A program made the translations under genes and the position numbers. From Pegoplata infirma (taxonomy: Eukaryota; Arthropoda; Insecta; Diptera; Anthomyiidae): a stretch of 64,000 bases of DNA. This document shows, one piece after another, positions 1-11,300 of the stretch; position 1 is the first letter of the stretch, and every line of letters begins with the position of its first letter. The notes beneath the pieces are model-generated. The model saw only the letters and a program-made list of their open reading frames with translations, did not search any database and was not told the origin of the DNA. The stretch covers positions 231,315,462-231,379,461 of the forward strand of contig OY992538.1 of NCBI GenBank assembly GCA_963921195.1, in the 5' to 3' direction.

Positions 1-699
1 ATTTACTAAAAATAATAATATTGATTACTTTTAACAATCCCCTATACATATTTTGGTAATATGAGTACATAAATTTATCCACATGCGTTATTAAAAACTC
101 ATTAGATTGTATAGGAAAAAAAAACCTTCAAATATTTTGCATTTATATTCGCAATTAACACCTGCATTTGTAAAATAGAAAAAGAAATACCAGAAAACAA
201 AAACATTCTTTAACATACGTATGTTAAAGTCTTTTATAAAAAACATTAAAAAAAAAATATTAGCATAATATACACAGAGACAAGCATCTTATACTGTATG
301 TATACTGTATGTAAAATACAGTGAGTGTCAAAAGTATAGATACAGGTCTATAGTACATGCAATTCATTAAAGACAAAGTTAACAAACCAAACCTTATTAG
401 CAAAACGAGTATTATCTAAAAAAGTGTTGTGTAGGTAATTTAAAAAGCTTTAATTTAAGCTTAATAGCGTCCAGATTGAGTAAGTAATCAATGTGCCACG
501 AAGGTCGAACTGGAAAATAAAATTATTTCTAGACATTTTTTAGAAATTTTTTTAAAACATTTTTAAGATGATTGCTTCAAATTCACAATTTTGTACTGTA
601 ATATTTATTAAATATTTTTTTTTTTCTCAACAATTTTTTTTGCAGGAACCTCGAGCCGGATTTGAATCATTAAGGCTTTTAAGTGTTAAACTCATATTT

Positions 700-2460
700 T
701 AATTTTTTTATAGAAACTTTTCCAAATTTTAAAAACGTATTCCTGTAGAAAAGGTTTTAGAACATAAAAAAATGTTTGGTATTTTGAAAAATGTCTCCTC
801 AAGAAATGCTCAGGTTCTAAAGCATTTTCTGACAGATAAAGACACAGATTTTAAAAAATTTTCAACATTTCCAACAGGTTTATTTCAAAAAAGTTTCCTG
901 ATTTTGAAATTTTTTTCTGAGTCATTTGCATAAAGAGAAAGTTTATGATTCTGACACATTTCCCGAATTTCTAAGTCATTTTGCAACAGAAAGGCTTTCA
1001 GAATTTTTAAAGTTCTTGCTATATAAAAATTTTTATATTCTGATACACTTTTATATAGAAAAATCTCAGATAATTAAGCAATTTACGCACCAAAAAATTC
1101 CTATAGGAATATGTATATTTAGAAAAATTCTTCGTATAAAAAAAATTTCATATTTAGTGACTTTTTTCCCCATTTTTCCACAAAAAAAGTTCTAAGATAC
1201 CAGAACGTATCTTATTCTATAAAAAGTACCTGAGATGAGAAGAATTAAAGACCTTAATGCTTTTTAGAATGTTTGGTGGTAATTTTCAAGATTCTGAAAA
1301 ATGTTTCTATAGAAAAAGTGTAGTTTTCTGAGACACTTTTACTTAGAAAAACATTTAAAATTCTGAAACATTTTCTGATTGTGAGACATATTTCCTATTG
1401 AAAAGTCGTAGAATCTAAGAAATTTTTTCTACAAAAAGTCTTAGATTCAGAGATATTTTTCCTATAAAAAAATGTTCCAGCTTCTGAAACATTTTTCTTA
1501 TACAAAAGGTCTCAGCTTTTAAGACATTTTTCCCATAGAAAGGGTCTCAGCTTCTGCTATTAAAAAAGTCTGAGAACTTTTTTTCTTGGACTCTAAGACT
1601 TTTTTCCTCCGAAAATGTCCAGCTTTTCCTATTAAAAAGTCTCAGATTCTGAAACATTTTTAAATACAAAAAATTATTCCATATTCTATGATACTATCTC
1701 AGAATCTGAGACATTTTTCATAGAGAAAAAGTCTTAGATTCTGAGATATTTTTAAATACAAAAAATCTCAGACTCCGACTAATTTTTCCTATAAAAAAGT
1801 CACAGATTCTGTGTAATTTTTTCTTTAGAAAAAGTCTCAGTTTCTTATAAATTTTTTCTATAGAAAAATTCTCAAATTTTCCCAGACGAAAATTTTCCTA
1901 TTTTTCCTATAGAAAAATTTAAAGACTTTTTCCTACAAAAATTTCTAAAATTCTAAAACACTTTTCCTGAAAGCAACTCCCCATAATTTGCTTTTCTTTT
2001 TCTCTTTCTTTTTTAACCGTTTTCTTCTAGATTTTTTCAATAGATAAATTGTCAATTTTTTCTAATAAAAAATACACAGATTTGTCTTATAGAAAAATTA
2101 TCAGATTTTGTCCTAAAAAAATTCAAAATAAAATCGCAAATTATTCCTTCAGAAAAATTCTCAAATTTTTCCTATAAAAAAATTTAAAAATTTTTCGTCT
2201 AGAAAAATTCCGAAATTTTTCATCTATAAAAAATTTTTAAAAATTACCAAATTTTTCGTCTGCAAAAATCCTAATTTTTTTCTCAAGAAAAATTTTAATA
2301 TACCGAGACTTTTTTATATAGAAATATCCTAACATTTCACGACATTTTTCCATTGGAAAAATTTTAAGTTTCTTTTTCTTCATAAAACAGAAAAATTTCA
2401 ACACTCCGAACCATTTTCAGATTCTTAGGTATTTTTTATAGAAAAAAAATTCAGATTATT
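700..2460. repeat. Degenerate CTATAGAAAAA / CTGAGACATTTT satellite array
   Basis: A diverged tandem array whose units pair TTTTTCCTATAGAAAAA-like palindromes with TCTCAG...CTGAG-like palindromes, in the orientation opposite to the main part of the 49.4-51.4 kb array. A pyrimidine-rich tail (2460-2570) leads to a TIR-like end at about 2592. Confidence 0.75.
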
Positions 2461-2571
2461 TCTTTTTCGCTTTCCTTTTTTCCTCTTCTTTCCTCTTCTT
2501 TTCTTTTGTTTCATTTTTCCTTTTTTTTCTTTCGAATTTGGTTTGGGGGTGACATTTCCTTTTTTTTCCCC

Positions 2572-2592
2572 CGTGGATCCGCGCCTGTGGTA
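2572..2592 (-). mobile_element. Transposon terminus of GGCGCGGATCC type
   Basis: Read on the minus strand this starts CAGGCGCGGATCCACGGGGG. The same start, CAGGCGCGGATCCAGG, occurs on the plus strand at 60218. The form resembles hAT (Tip100-type) ends. The satellite array lies directly inside it, as it does at 60.2 kb. Confidence 0.45.
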
Positions 2593-3149
2593 GAGGGATA
2601 TATAAGCTTGTCAATCCGTGTGTAACTCATCGAAATATCAGACTTAAACTGTAATCAGAGAAATGCATTTTAAAATTTATTTTTCTTTCTGATATTAACA
2701 ATAGAATTTACATTTTTTCCAAATTTCGGTAAAATTCTAATAAAATCTAAGGCGATAATTATAATTAAATTAAAAAATTAAATTTAAAAGCAAAAAAAAT
2801 TAACTTTTACTGAAGTAAAAGCACTTTTTTAAAAATTTGAAATTTGAAAAGTTACCAATATCTCGAAAACTGTTCATCAAAAACTTCATTTCTGGATGCA
2901 GCGCAAAATTTTACGTGGAAAATAAATGCAAAATGTCGTGAATCTCAAAATTTTTTTTTAACATGATAATGTTTTTATTTTTAGGCTGGTGTCTAATTTT
3001 AAAAAAGTAGCAGGACGCCACCACAGTTTGACTATATAAGCTAACAATTAACGAAAAAGAAAACAAGAATTACTATTTGCAGTTTTTAAAACCAAAAATT
3101 TTAATAACTTGGGTTTGTAACTTGGATAATAATTCACCTCGTGGTGAAT

Positions 3150-3840
3150 AAAACCGTTTTTCACCAGCTGGTGAATAAAAAGACACATAATTATTTTTCA
3201 ACAAAAATATTTTTTTTCATAATTTTTTTTTCATCAATTTTTTTTTTCATCATTTTTTTTCCATCAAATTTTTTTTTTTTCATAAATTTTTTTTTTCATC
3301 AAACTTTTTTTCATCAATTTATTTTTTTCATCAAACTTTTTTATTCATAATTTTTTTTATATTTTTTTTTTTTATCAATTTTTTTTTTTAATCAATTTTT
3401 TTTTCATCAATTTATTTTTTCATCAAATTTTTTTTCATCAAATTTTTTTTTCATTAATTTTCTCTTTCATCAAAATTTTTTTTTTTTTTTTTCATTAAAA
3501 TTTTTTTTCATAATTTTTTTGTTTTTTCATTAATTTTTTTTCATTATTTTTTTTTTTTCATCAAATTTTTATTTTTCATAAATTTTTTTTTATCATATTT
3601 TTTCCATAAATTTTTTTTCATAAATTTTTTTATCAAATTTTTTATTATCATTTTTTTTTTCACCAAAAAAATTTTTTTTTTCATATTTTTTTTCATCAAT
3701 TTTTTTTACATCAAAAAATTTTTCTTTTCATCAAAAAAATTCATCAAAAACTTTTTTTCATCCAATTTTTTTTCACCAAAAATTTTGGGTTCACAAATTT
3801 TTTTTAACATAATTTTGTTTTTCGTGAAAAAATAATCATT
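3150..3840. repeat. Poly-T / TCATCAAA minisatellite with a CACCAGCTGGTG palindrome
   Basis: Tandem TTTTTTTCATCAAA-like units of roughly 15-20 bp. Just before them stand TTCACCAGCTGGTGAATAAA palindromes. Related flanks and palindromes recur at 13900-14370, and an inverted copy of the array and palindrome lies at 5830-6160. Confidence 0.7.
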
Positions 3841-4647
3841 TTTATTTTACCAAAACTACTTTTTCACCAAGTCTAAGCTTTTCGCATAAAAATTTTCCAT
3901 TTGTTTATCAAATGTACATAAAACAAGTGAGAGTGTTATATTATTTGGTGCCGAATCTTTTATACTCTCCAAAATGTAAAAAAGCAAAGTAATATAACAT
4001 TATTTTTTTAAAAAAAACTTTGTTTTGGCAAGTACACCCATATCTTCCGCTAAACATTATCATGATTTAATGTTTTGGGCAAGAGTAAAAAATTCGCAGG
4101 CATTTTTAATTTGTAAACTAGTGTTAGTACTCATTCTGGACACTATCAAGCTTAAATTAAAGCTTAATAAAGTTCCTGCACTACGGTTTAGTATAGTTAA
4201 CTTTGTCTTTAACGAATTGGATCCACTAAAACCCTGTTAGCATACTTTTGACGTTCACTGTAAAGACTTACTATAGTATGTAAATAAATAGATAAATGAA
4301 CAATTATTGAGGTGTTGTTTGATACCTCTATCTAAAATGTCATGTTAAATTACAACACCATAATTACTTTACTGCCTGCCAATCAATTGGAGTTGAAGTT
4401 CTCTATTTCTTTTAATTTAAAAAAAAAACACAAATATACATTTATAGAAAAATTAAATATAATTGCCACATAATTATTGTTTTGTAAATAATTTGCATAC
4501 TTACATATTTATCTGTAATTATCTTGACTAATCATTATTTTTTTAAATATTTTTTTTCATTTTAGATTATGTTTTCAATACAAAAATTCCGCAATATATT
4601 AAAACTCTATTAAGTTCTGCTGGAACTTTTACAACAATACTTTAAGT

Positions 4648-5395
4648 ATGCGCCTATTTAAAACGCGCAAATCTATAGATACATCACAGAATCCATTATC
4701 ACAAGATACTCACAGCAATAATCACTCACCTGTGGCAACATGTGCTTCAAAATTTACCAAATCAATAAGTGGTTCTTCGACCATTTCATCATCTTTACCC
4801 GATTTGCATGATAACTCACCCGTTATGATTTTAAGTTGTACTAATCTAAGTACTAGCGGTTTACCGCCTACTACCCTAACCAACAATGCAACATCGTCCG
4901 TATCCTCGCATTCCACACCGCCCAAAAGCAATGATTCTCTATCACCACAACAATGTTCCACACCGGGCATACACTATCAACAATTTCACAATGTCAACTA
5001 TCAAAGTGGTAGACAAACACCATCGGCATTATCGGTAGCGTCTCTCAATGATGCTGTTCTCCAGCAGCAACAGCAGCAGCAGAGGCCGGCTAGTGTGCAT
5101 TTATTTAATCATAAAGCAAATTCTTTGCTAGTAAATTATGGTGGCAGTAGCCATGATGTTACCGGATCAAATGGTCAATATCAAAAATATAGCCAAAGTT
5201 CAAATCATGGTACATTATCGAGAGGTTTATTGGGAGAACATCATCGTAATGCTTCATCATCAAGTAGTTGTATATATGATAAATCGAATGGTGGACATGG
5301 AGGTAGTGCATATAATAGCAAAGCCGGCGGAAGTCTATCGATAACACCTAATGGTTGTAATAAACAAAGTCCATTGTCATTAATGGGATCAAATG
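4648..5395 (+). CDS. PDZ gene, first coding exon in view
   Basis: Encodes residues 1-249, starting [11 protein letters not shown]. It is Ser/Asn/Gly/His-rich with a seven-glutamine run and has no recognisable fold. The exon probably begins near 4566, after TTTTTTTCATTTTAG, so about 80 nt of 5' UTR precede the ATG. The donor is AAATG/GTAAG at 5395 and leaves phase 1. The exon sits between inverted repeats (see findings), which could affect its inclusion. Confidence 0.8.
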
Positions 5396-8300
5396 GTAAG
5401 TTTAAAGAGATGTAACTGCATGGTATGACTGCTTAAAGTCGGTACAGAATTTGATAAGAATGGTTCGGAAAGGGCAGCGTAGGGTAGAACGTTTTGCAAT
5501 GCGACACATAAAAATTCATGCAAGTTTTTTTTCTCTTGCCCAAAACATTAAATCATGATAATGTTTTGCTGAAAATACACAGAGAGAATTTAAAAAGAAT
5601 TTAATCACGAAAAACGCGGTTTCAATCAATTTTCTTATTGGAACTCCTCCGATGAAGAAAATTGTTATACCAATCACACAATTAATAGATGATTAATTGA
5701 ATATTTTTCAGTGAAACATTTTTTTGATTTTAATCACAAATTTAATATATTTTTTATTTGAAGCCCAACAAAATAATGATTGATTTAACGAATGAATTGC
5801 AAGCTCTAACTTGTTTCTTGTAAATAAAAATTTTTAATGAAAAAAAAATTTTTGATGGAAAAAAAATTTTTCATGAAAAAAAAAAATCATGAAAAAAATG
5901 TCATGAAAAAAAAAAATTTATGAAAAAAAAATTTTTTTTGAAGATAAAAAAAATTCATAAAAAAAATGTTGATGAAACAAAAAAACTATAAAATTTTTTT
6001 TTGATTAAAAAAAAAAATTTGATGAAAAATCATTTAATGGAAAAAAAATTAATAAAAAAACAAATCTGAAAAAGAAATGCTGAAAATAATTATGTTAAGT
6101 TTTATTCACCAGCTGATGAAAAACTTTTTTATTCACCAGCATGTAAATTATTATTCAAGTTACAAATCTAAGGCAAATATTCCAACCGTTATGAACCGAT
6201 TATCCTGAAACTTAGAATGTATGTAAAGGAGGTTGGGGTGTCTGCTTATCGATCATATAAGTGTTTAAAAATTTCGTTGCCTCTTTATGAAATAATGTTC
6301 GGGAAAGTTTCGATAGCTCTCGAACTAACAGGAATATCGTCTAGAGCAGCGGTTACCAACCTTTTTAGCTCGCGTACCACTAATTTTAAAATTTGTCAGC
6401 CGCGTACCCCCTAACGAGTTTTTTGTTTTCATTAAAAAACTTCTCATATAAATATTAGAGGTAATTTTGAAATTTTTGATCTTCGGGTATTATTATGTTT
6501 TTGAAAGCTTTAGGGGAGATCAAAACAATGGTGGTATTTTTTGGAAAAAAATTTCGTTCCTTGGGGTGGTTCAATGCATCTGAAAACGCGGATTTTGAGC
6601 TGATTTTTCTGCAGAGCAAAAACAGCTGCAAATATTGCAAATCAGATTTACCGAGTCTACACCAAAATTTGAAACAACGGACGTTTTTTGAACTCTTAAA
6701 AAAAGTTCCAAAAACACATCACAGATTTTTGGATTTTTTTTTTGTTTTTTTTTAATACAAGGGCAGATCAACAATTCCGTGACTTTTCGAATGAAACACC
6801 CCCGTATATATGTACAATGAAATGACATTTTGAGCTTAACAAAATAGTACCAAAATTTCCACTCTATCAGAAACCGTCTCAAAAATGCCCAAATACACGT
6901 TTTTTGAGAACTTTGACATACATTTTCTCAAAAACCTGAGATCAAAGAAAAATTTGGAAATACTATTTGGAATCAGCATCGAAAGGTTAATCGGAAACAA
7001 CTGGTCAGATCTCAAAATATCGCAAAAAAATTCTATCTAAATTGCAAAAAAATAAGTTTTTTGTAAACTTTGAACTCAACTTTCTTAAAAACCTGACGTT
7101 ATGAAAAACTTTGGAAGCCAGATGCGGAACCAGCATTGAAAGGTTAATCTAAAAAAAAAGTCCAAATTACTAAAATTTTGCGTACCCCCGCGGACAGATT
7201 CGCGTACCCCCTAGTGGTACGCGTACCATAGGTTGGTAACCGCTGGTCTAGAGCAAATATACGAGTAGACTTAAATTTATTAAAGATTATTTCGTATTTA
7301 TATGGATATTGTAGGTATATGTCTTCATATAAATATCCCCAAAAATTACACATTTTTGTGAAAAAAAAAATATTTAACTAAGCAGAATTTTTAACAAGGT
7401 TATGCCACCGTTGAATAGGTATTAAAAATACTTTTCTTCTCATCTGAAAAAATCATAAAGTTTCTTAAGAAGAAATGGCTGAAAATCCAAAAACGATTTA
7501 TTCGCCGTTTTTTACCCTTAATCCCTGAAATGGCCGATAAGCCGAGACAGCCCAACCTTTGAATTGTCTCTTTATATACATTTTAAGTTTCAGGTAAATC
7601 GGTTTATAAGAGTTCGCATACTTCCCTTATTAGTTTTACCTATAGAAAAACTCACAGATTTTGTCAATAGAAAAATTATCAGTTTTTTTCCTATAGAAAA
7701 ATTCTTATTTTACATTTTTCCTATAAAAAATTCTTAGATTTTTCCAATAGAAAAATTATCAGTTTTTTTCCTATAGAAAATTTCTTAGATTTTTTCTATA
7801 GAAACTATTTTCCTATAAAAAAATTCTTAGATTTTTCCCATAGAAAAATTATCAGATTTTTTCTATAGAAAAATTCTCAATTTTCTATAGAAAAATTCTT
7901 GGATTTTTACTATAGGAAAATTCTCAGATTTTTTCTATAGAAAAATTCTCCATTTTCTATAAAAAAATTCTTAAATTTTTTCTATGACGGAAATTCCTAT
8001 AGAAAAATTGTTAGATTTTTCCTATAGAAAAATTTTTAATATAAAAAATTATCAGATTTTTCCTATAGAAAAATTCTCAGATTTATCCTATAGAAAAATT
8101 CTCAAATTTTTTCTTTAGAAAAATCTCAGATTTTTTTTATAGAAAAATTCTCAGATTTTTTCTATAGAAAAAATCTTGGATTTTTCCTATAGAAGAAATC
8201 TTGGATTTTTCCTATAGAAAAATTCTTAAATTTTTTTCTATAAAAAATTCTTAGATTTTTTCCTATAGAAAAATTCTCAATTTTCTATAGAAAAATTCTT

Positions 8301-11300
8301 AGATTTTTTCTATGACGGAAATTCCTATAGAAAAATTCTTAGATTTTTTCTATGACGGAAATTCCTATAGAAAAATTCTTAGATTTTTTTTCTATAGAAA
8401 AATTCTCAATATTTATCTATAGAAAAATTCTCAAATTTTTTCTATAGAAAAATTCTCAGATTTTTTCTATAGAAAAATTCTCTGTTTTTTTTTTTGGTGA
8501 CAGGACATAATCCCCACGGACATTACCCCCATAACGGAAATGGGGATTATGACCGAATTCATTACGGTCATAATCCCCATAATAGTTGTGGGGACTATGA
8601 CCGTTTCCAAAACGGTCACAACCCCAATGGGGATTATGTTCGTTCCTTGTTGGGAATTGCCGGCTACGCAAAAAAACTTTTAAGTAAAAAAAAAAATTCT
8701 TTTAATTTTGGGGATTATGTCCAACTAGTATAGAAGACATAATCCCCATAATGGGGATTATGGCCATTTGTTACGTGGTCATTATCCCCATAAATCTGGG
8801 AATTATGTCCGTTTTTTATTGGGATTATGTCCAAATAATTTTCGGTCATAGTCCCCACTACCATTATGGGGATTATGACCGAAATGAATGTGGTCATAAT
8901 CCCCATAACGGAAATGGGGATTATGTCCGTGGGGATTATGTCATGTCACCGTTTTTTTAATAAAAAAATTCTCTGATTTTTTTAATAAAAAAATTCTCTG
9001 ATTTTTTTAATAAAAAATTCTCTGATTTTTTTAATAAAAAAATTCTCTGATTTTTTAATAAAAAAATTCTTAGATTTTTCCTAAAAATTTTTTTCATATA
9101 AAAAAATTTTTCAGACTTTTCCTATAAAAAAAATTAAATTTTTCCTATAGAAAAATTTTAAGATTCCGTAATATTTTTCCTGTGGATTATTCCTTTTATT
9201 TTTCTGTTTCTTTTCTCCCTCTGTTTTTCTATCTTGTGACTGTAGAAAAATTTTCAGGTTTTTCTATAGTAAAATTTTAAGATTCCGAGCTTGTTTCCTT
9301 TAGACAAATTCTATGATTCCGAGACGTTTTACCTAAAGATTTCTCATTCTGTTTTTTCCTTTCTCGTCTTTCTTTTTTCTTTCGAAATCGGTAAGAGAAA
9401 TTTCGTAATAATGCGATTTATATCAAATTGATTTCAAATGAAAGTTTGCTCAAGGACTTTTTTGTAAAAAAATTTCTTGGTTATAGAAAATAACCGCCGT
9501 TTTTCGAAAAGGCGATATTTCAGAAACCGTTGAATTGATTTTATTTTTAAACATCAAAATTTATGAACATGATGCATTACAAGATTTTTTTGTTTAATTT
9601 TCAAAAATCAAAACTTTTAGATCATTGGCCTCAAATTTGTTTTAGGCCACGAGGTAAAAAAATTTTCCAAAACAAATTGTTTGCCACACAAAAAATGTCA
9701 CTCTAATTGCACATTATTAAATTTAATAAATTAAATTTATAAAATCAAATAAAAATAAGAAAAAAACATCATAAAACTTTATTGCAAATTTATTTAAAAT
9801 TTATTTTTTTTAATATTCATTCATTAATAAACGTCTTAAACTTGTACAATTGTTAATAAACCACAAACAATTAATGTTGCTATCAAATTCCTTAGAATTT
9901 TTCCATACATTTTTATCACTTAAACACAATACTTGATTAGTTGCAGTATTGTGTAAAACAAATTCATTTGCATTAAAAGGTTTTAAATGATATTCTAATG
10001 AATAATCATCTAAGCTTTTTGTATAATTTATAAATATTTTAACTTTGCTGTAATAATTTTCTAAAATTAATTTATTTTCAAAAATATATGTTAACCATAA
10101 AGCATTATCTGGTAAACTTATCGATATATTAAATACATTATCTGGCCAACTTTGTAGGAAGTAGGGACCAAGTTTATGTTGTAAACATAATTGTTGTCCA
10201 AAAGTTATTAATAAAATTTCTTTCGGTAATGATTGCTTTATATTAACTAATTGTTGTTTAATGGACAGCTCGTTGGAATTATTATTTTCTAATATATAAC
10301 GTAAGCTTAAAGCTAGTTTATGAGACAAGTTGTTGGAAAGAGCTTTTTCTTGTTTAAGTTTTTTATAAAGTTCTATAAATAAGAAAATCTTAAATTTATT
10401 TAAATTTTTTTGCAATTCCAAACGTTTTAATAATTTTGAGTGTAAAATTAAACCATAAACTTTGATTAAACTTTCTTTAGCACACTTTTGCATAACTGTT
10501 GGAGATAAAAAGCTGCTTAAAGTTTGTGTTAATTGTTGAAAAGCTTTTAAATTTTTATTCATTATTATTAATTTTAATTCGTTAGCACATTTTTTTATAA
10601 ACGAAAATTCCAAGTCTCTTTGAAAATTTTTTAACGTTTTAAATTCTTGTAAATCTTTGACGTTGTTTACAGCTTTTAGCATATCCATAGTTTGGGGTAA
10701 ATCCAAAGTTTCATACCATTTATAGTTAATATCATTTAATATGTTGAAAAACATTAATTTTGTATATGGTTCATTTAATATTAATATTTTTTTGCTGATT
10801 TCCGTTAAATTTTTTACTTCCATTTTAGTTTTTAAAATTAATTCGGCTTGCTTAAATTGTTTAGTCTGCAATTTATCCATAAAATTTTCCACCTGGTTAA
10901 AACTGCTTACAGCAATAATTTGTAATCCATACAAAATTATGAAGAATTTTAACATATTTGTTAAAAAAGAAATATTTATATACTTTTATGTTAAATGTTT
11001 AAAATAAGACTGAAAAAAAAATTTGCTGAGATTTAATTATTTTAAAATTTTTAATCAGTTCTGTTTAATTTCGTTATTATTTGTTTTATTGTAATATTAA
11101 TAAAGTGTATTTCATTTAACTTCCTTCTTTACAGTTCAATTACCCGATTATAAACTTTTTACTGCAGTACCAGTCGTGGTCTTGGATGATGAACAGAAAA
11201 CAACTGTGTCTACGACTTCAAATAATTCCTCAAATAATTCCTCTACTAATTCAATAGCAAATTCGGCAACATCCAGTGCTAGAAATGGTAAGTAAATGAT

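Larger units (their letters stand above)
319..4260. mobile_element. Tc1/mariner-like TIRs enclosing satellite DNA
   Basis: CAGTGAGTGTCAAAAGTAT at 319, preceded by TA, is matched in inverted orientation by the end at 4260 (CAGTGAACGTCAAAAGTAT on the minus strand), followed by TA. The match continues patchily for about 150-200 bp per side, including an AAGCTTTAATTTAAGCTT block. Terminus form and TA duplication fit Tc1-like elements. The interior holds only tandem arrays and other repeats, with no transposase. The two ends could also be independent fragments. Confidence 0.5.

Noticed and set aside
4722..4970. Antisense 82-residue frame over the first PDZ-gene exon
   Set aside because: It is the complement of a low-complexity coding exon, with no independent signals.
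6347..7353. Reading frames of 60-103 residues inside the hAT-like element
   Set aside because: They lack transposase motifs, lie on both strands and span the TIR boundaries.
8494..8960. Overlapping reading frames on both strands with HNPH.GDYDR-like repeats
   Set aside because: These are the translation of the GGGGATTATG palindromic motif. Frames exist on both strands, with no start context and no protein family.
10973..10980. TATA box of the nested secreted-protein gene
   Set aside because: The TATAAA-like string is only about 20 nt before the ATG, which would place the transcription start inside the coding sequence. In DNA this AT-rich it is likely to be chance.
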